A stretch of 23,731 nucleotides of DNA. It comes from VFKE01 sp031400955. GTDB taxonomy: Bacteria; Verrucomicrobiota; Verrucomicrobiia; Verrucomicrobiales; Verrucomicrobiaceae. Positions 21,922-23,731 of the stretch are shown piece after piece. Below the pieces are notes generated by a model, which was not told the origin of the DNA, made no database searches, and saw only the letters and a program-made list of their open reading frames with translations. The stretch covers positions 1 through 23,731 of the forward strand of contig JANNQW010000309.1 of NCBI GenBank assembly GCA_031400955.1. Reading direction: 5' to 3'. Positions within the stretch are counted from its first letter, which is position 1. Each line of letters opens with the position of its first letter. A program made the translations under genes and the position numbers.

Positions 21922-23394
21922 ATGAATACACCCATGAATACGTTCCCGCCATCATCCACTCCGCATTCCGAACTTCCCATTCCGAATTCCCCCTTTTCCC
22001 GCCGCCGCTTTCTGCAAACCACGTCCAGCGGATTCGGTTTTCTTGCGTTCAGCGCGCTCAATACCTGGGCTGCGGAACAAGCTGCCACCGCCGCAGCTTC
22101 GCCTTTGTCTCCGAAGCCGCCGCATTTCGCGCAGCGCGCCAAACGTGTGATCTTCCTCTTCATGCCGGGCGCTCCTTCTCATGTGGACACGTTTGATTAC
22201 AAACCAAAATTACAAGCCGACAGCGGCAAAGAATCCGGTCGTGGACGCGGCAGCGCGGCGACTTTGCTCGGGTCACAGTGGAAATTTTCCCAGCGTGGCA
22301 GGAGCGGGCTGTGGATCTCCGATTTGTTCCCGAACGTGGCCAAGCACGCGGACGAGATGTGCCTGCTGCGCTCGATGAACACCGAACTGCCCAACCATCC
22401 GCAGGCGGTGAGTTCCATGCACACCGGTTCATCCCAGTTCATCCGTCCCTCACTTGGAGCATGGACGCTCTATGGACTGGGCACGACTAATGAAAATCTG
22501 CCGGGCTTCATCACCATCAATCCTCCCCTGCAAGGCGGGGGCGCCAAGAACTATGGCAGCGCTTTTCTTCCCGCGATTTATCAGGGCACCAAGATCGGCG
22601 CCACCAACCCTCTGGCCCAGTTCCAGCAGCGCCGTGGCGGCGGCGTGCAGGCGACCATGAGCAACATCACCAATCCGCGCTACAGCACGGAGGCCGAGCG
22701 GACACAGCTTAACTTCATTCAATCGCTCAATAAAACCAAGCTGGCGCAGGAAGGCTACGATCCGCAGATTGAAGGCGTCATTCAGAGCAATGAGCTTGCT
22801 TTTCGTATGCAGACGGTTGCGCCGCAGGTGATGGATTTGGAAAAAGAATCCGAGACCACAAAAAAACTCTATGGCATCGGGGACAGCGCGACTGATGGAT
22901 TCGGCAAGCAATGCCTCATGGCGCGGAAGCTGGCGGAGGCCGGCGTGCGCTTCATCGAAGTCTCATTCGGCAACTGGGACCAGCATCGCAATCTCTCCAC
23001 GGATCTGCCAAAAAACTGCGGCGCGATCGACAAGCCCATCTCCGGGCTGCTGACGGATTTGCACCAGCGCGGTTTGTTGAAGGATACTCTGGTGATTTGG
23101 GGTGGTGAGTTCGGCCGCACTCCGCACGCCCAGACAGGTGATGGCCGCGATCACAACAATAAGGGTTTCACACTCTGGATGGCCGGCGGTGGCGTCAAAG
23201 GCGGATTGAGCTATGGCAGCACGGATGACTATGGTTACGAGGCTGTCGAAAATAAAGTTTCCATCCGGGACTGGCATGCCACCGTGCTGGCGCTCATGGG
23301 TCTCGATCACGAGAAGCTTACTTACCGCTATGCCGGGCGTGACTTCCGTCTCACCGATGTCAGCGGGAGCGTCGTGAAGGAGATTTTTGCCTGA
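21922..23394 (+). CDS. DUF1501 family Tat-exported protein
   Basis: The protein has 490 residues and is complete, unlike its paralogue at the left edge. A Tat signal has RRR at 27-29 in FSRRRFLQTTSSGFGFLAFSAL. Family motifs are PGAPSHVDTFDYKP, the conserved YGLG, WDQHRN, WGGEFGRTPHAQ and GDGRDHNN. The 26-residue segment before the arginines is unusual: residues 10-24 (PSSTPHSELPIPNSPF region) are encoded by a 7-nt phased repeat, and no start codon exists between that repeat and RRR. Either the repeat is translated or a non-standard start is used. It pairs with the DUF1549/DUF1553 gene 9 bp upstream. Confidence 0.94.
   Translation: MNTPMNTFPPSSTPHSELPIPNSPFSRRRFLQTTSSGFGFLAFSALNTWAAEQAATAAASPLSPKPPHFAQRAKRVIFLFMPGAPSHVDTFDYKPKLQADSGKESGRGRGSAATLLGSQWKFSQRGRSGLWISDLFPNVAKHADEMCLLRSMNTELPNHPQAVSSMHTGSSQFIRPSLGAWTLYGLGTTNENLPGFITINPPLQGGGAKNYGSAFLPAIYQGTKIGATNPLAQFQQRRGGGVQATMSNITNPRYSTEAERTQLNFIQSLNKTKLAQEGYDPQIEGVIQSNELAFRMQTVAPQVMDLEKESETTKKLYGIGDSATDGFGKQCLMARKLAEAGVRFIEVSFGNWDQHRNLSTDLPKNCGAIDKPISGLLTDLHQRGLLKDTLVIWGGEFGRTPHAQTGDGRDHNNKGFTLWMAGGGVKGGLSYGSTDDYGYEAVENKVSIRDWHATVLALMGLDHEKLTYRYAGRDFRLTDVSGSVVKEIFA
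21950..21998. repeat. Heptad-phased ATTCCG repeat inside the DUF1501 coding region
   Basis: Seven 7-nt words stay in phase: catcatc, cactccg, cattccg, aacttcc, cattccg, aattccc, ccttttc. On the opposite strand this is GGAATG-like, the same family as the repeats at 1282, 7790 and 8595. Just before it, ATGAATAC is repeated after a 4-nt spacer. Confidence 0.65.
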
Positions 23395-23482
23395 GCATCC
23401 TTTCTTTCGAACATTGGCTGCTAAAAAATTCTGGATGCCGGCAGTTGAGAGGTTACGAGACACTCAACCTAAAAACAGAGCT

Positions 23483-23510
23483 GATAGCGGATAGACAATA
23501 GCTAATAGTC
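23483..23510. repeat. Heptad-phased ATAG repeat
   Basis: Four 7-nt words are exactly in phase: gatagcg, gatagac, aatagct, aatagtc. ATAG recurs at 23484, 23491, 23498 and 23505. It lies after the DUF1501 gene and before the convergent ORF at the right edge. Confidence 0.6.
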
Positions 23511-23539
23511 TGATGCTGAACTGAGCGTGCGGTGCGTGA

Positions 23540-23731
23540 TCAGTCACCTTCCAAGTGAGCGCTTCCCTCCGCGTTTGCCGCCCCGATGCTCCAGTTCTCA
23601 ATCCCCTTTTGCAAGCACCGCAGCGCCTCCCGCGCCTGATCGAGCTGCCAGTCTTGCAAGGGCGGTTCAGCACCTTTCAAATACCGTCCATAGCCTTCCA
23701 TGGCTGGACGCAATTCCGTGCCCTCCGGCAT
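23540..23731 (-). CDS. Hypothetical protein, possibly cut by the right edge
   Basis: An ATG lies exactly at the right edge (23731-23729) and opens 63 residues beginning MPEGTELRPAMEGYGRYLKG and continuing PPLQDWQLDQAREALRCLQK. It is hydrophilic, probably mostly helical, with no signal peptide. The gene may begin at this ATG or extend past the window. I do not recognise the family. Confidence 0.5.
   Translation of the reverse strand: MPEGTELRPAMEGYGRYLKGAEPPLQDWQLDQAREALRCLQKGIENWSIGAANAEGSAHLEGD

Overview
The window looks like chromosomal DNA of a member of the Verrucomicrobiota, probably Verrucomicrobiales and Prosthecobacter-like. The basis is family content: two paralogous gene pairs of the Planctomycetes-Verrucomicrobia type (c-type cytochrome/DUF1549/DUF1553 plus DUF1501), a stand-alone LON-domain protein, an NfeD-flotillin pair, and initiation regions that mostly lack a Shine-Dalgarno sequence. 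The phylum call is an inference from these families. There are no rRNA genes, intact tRNA genes, CRISPR arrays or complete insertion sequences.

Layout. A minus-strand block (1-5314) holds a DUF1501 protein running off the left edge, a large DUF1549/DUF1553 cytochrome with an extra LamG-like domain, and two tandemly duplicated small membrane proteins. Plus-strand genes follow: a sialate O-acetylesterase-like secreted hydrolase (5460-7094) and a LON-domain protein (7148-7774). A minus-strand ORF6N gene broken by one nonsense codon (7839-8342) sits with a small ORF between two copies of an imperfect repeat. Next come surE, then a translationally overlapped L,D-transpeptidase/CPXCG zinc-ribbon pair on the minus strand. 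A long plus-strand run carries a release-factor-like GGQ protein, an ArnT/PMT-type glycosyltransferase, thyA, a PQQ-propeller protein, a Tat-exported metallophosphoesterase and a Cys-rich lipoprotein. A decayed stretch (16110-16435) contains a tRNA 3'-end fragment and a third, truncated copy of the small membrane gene. Then come the NfeD-like/flotillin pair, a secreted hypothetical, and a second DUF1549/DUF1553-DUF1501 pair (19426-23394). A hypothetical ORF reaches the right edge.

How the genes relate. The two cytochrome/DUF1501 pairs flank the window on opposite strands and share gene order. One cytochrome is about 263 residues longer because of a domain inserted just before the C-terminal helix. 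The esterase, PQQ protein, metallophosphoesterase and transpeptidase all carry export signals, so the window is rich in envelope functions, with thyA, surE and the release-factor-like gene as housekeeping members.

What stands out. First, short words repeated in 7-nt or 9-nt phase occur at several gene borders. One set forms an inverted pair with identical 7-8-7-7 spacing in both arms. Two sets are translated into the export signals of neighbouring proteins. Second, a small membrane-protein family beginning MRWT/MRWI has two full copies and one remnant, with related upstream DNA. I did not find a defence system or another multi-gene system that I would call new.
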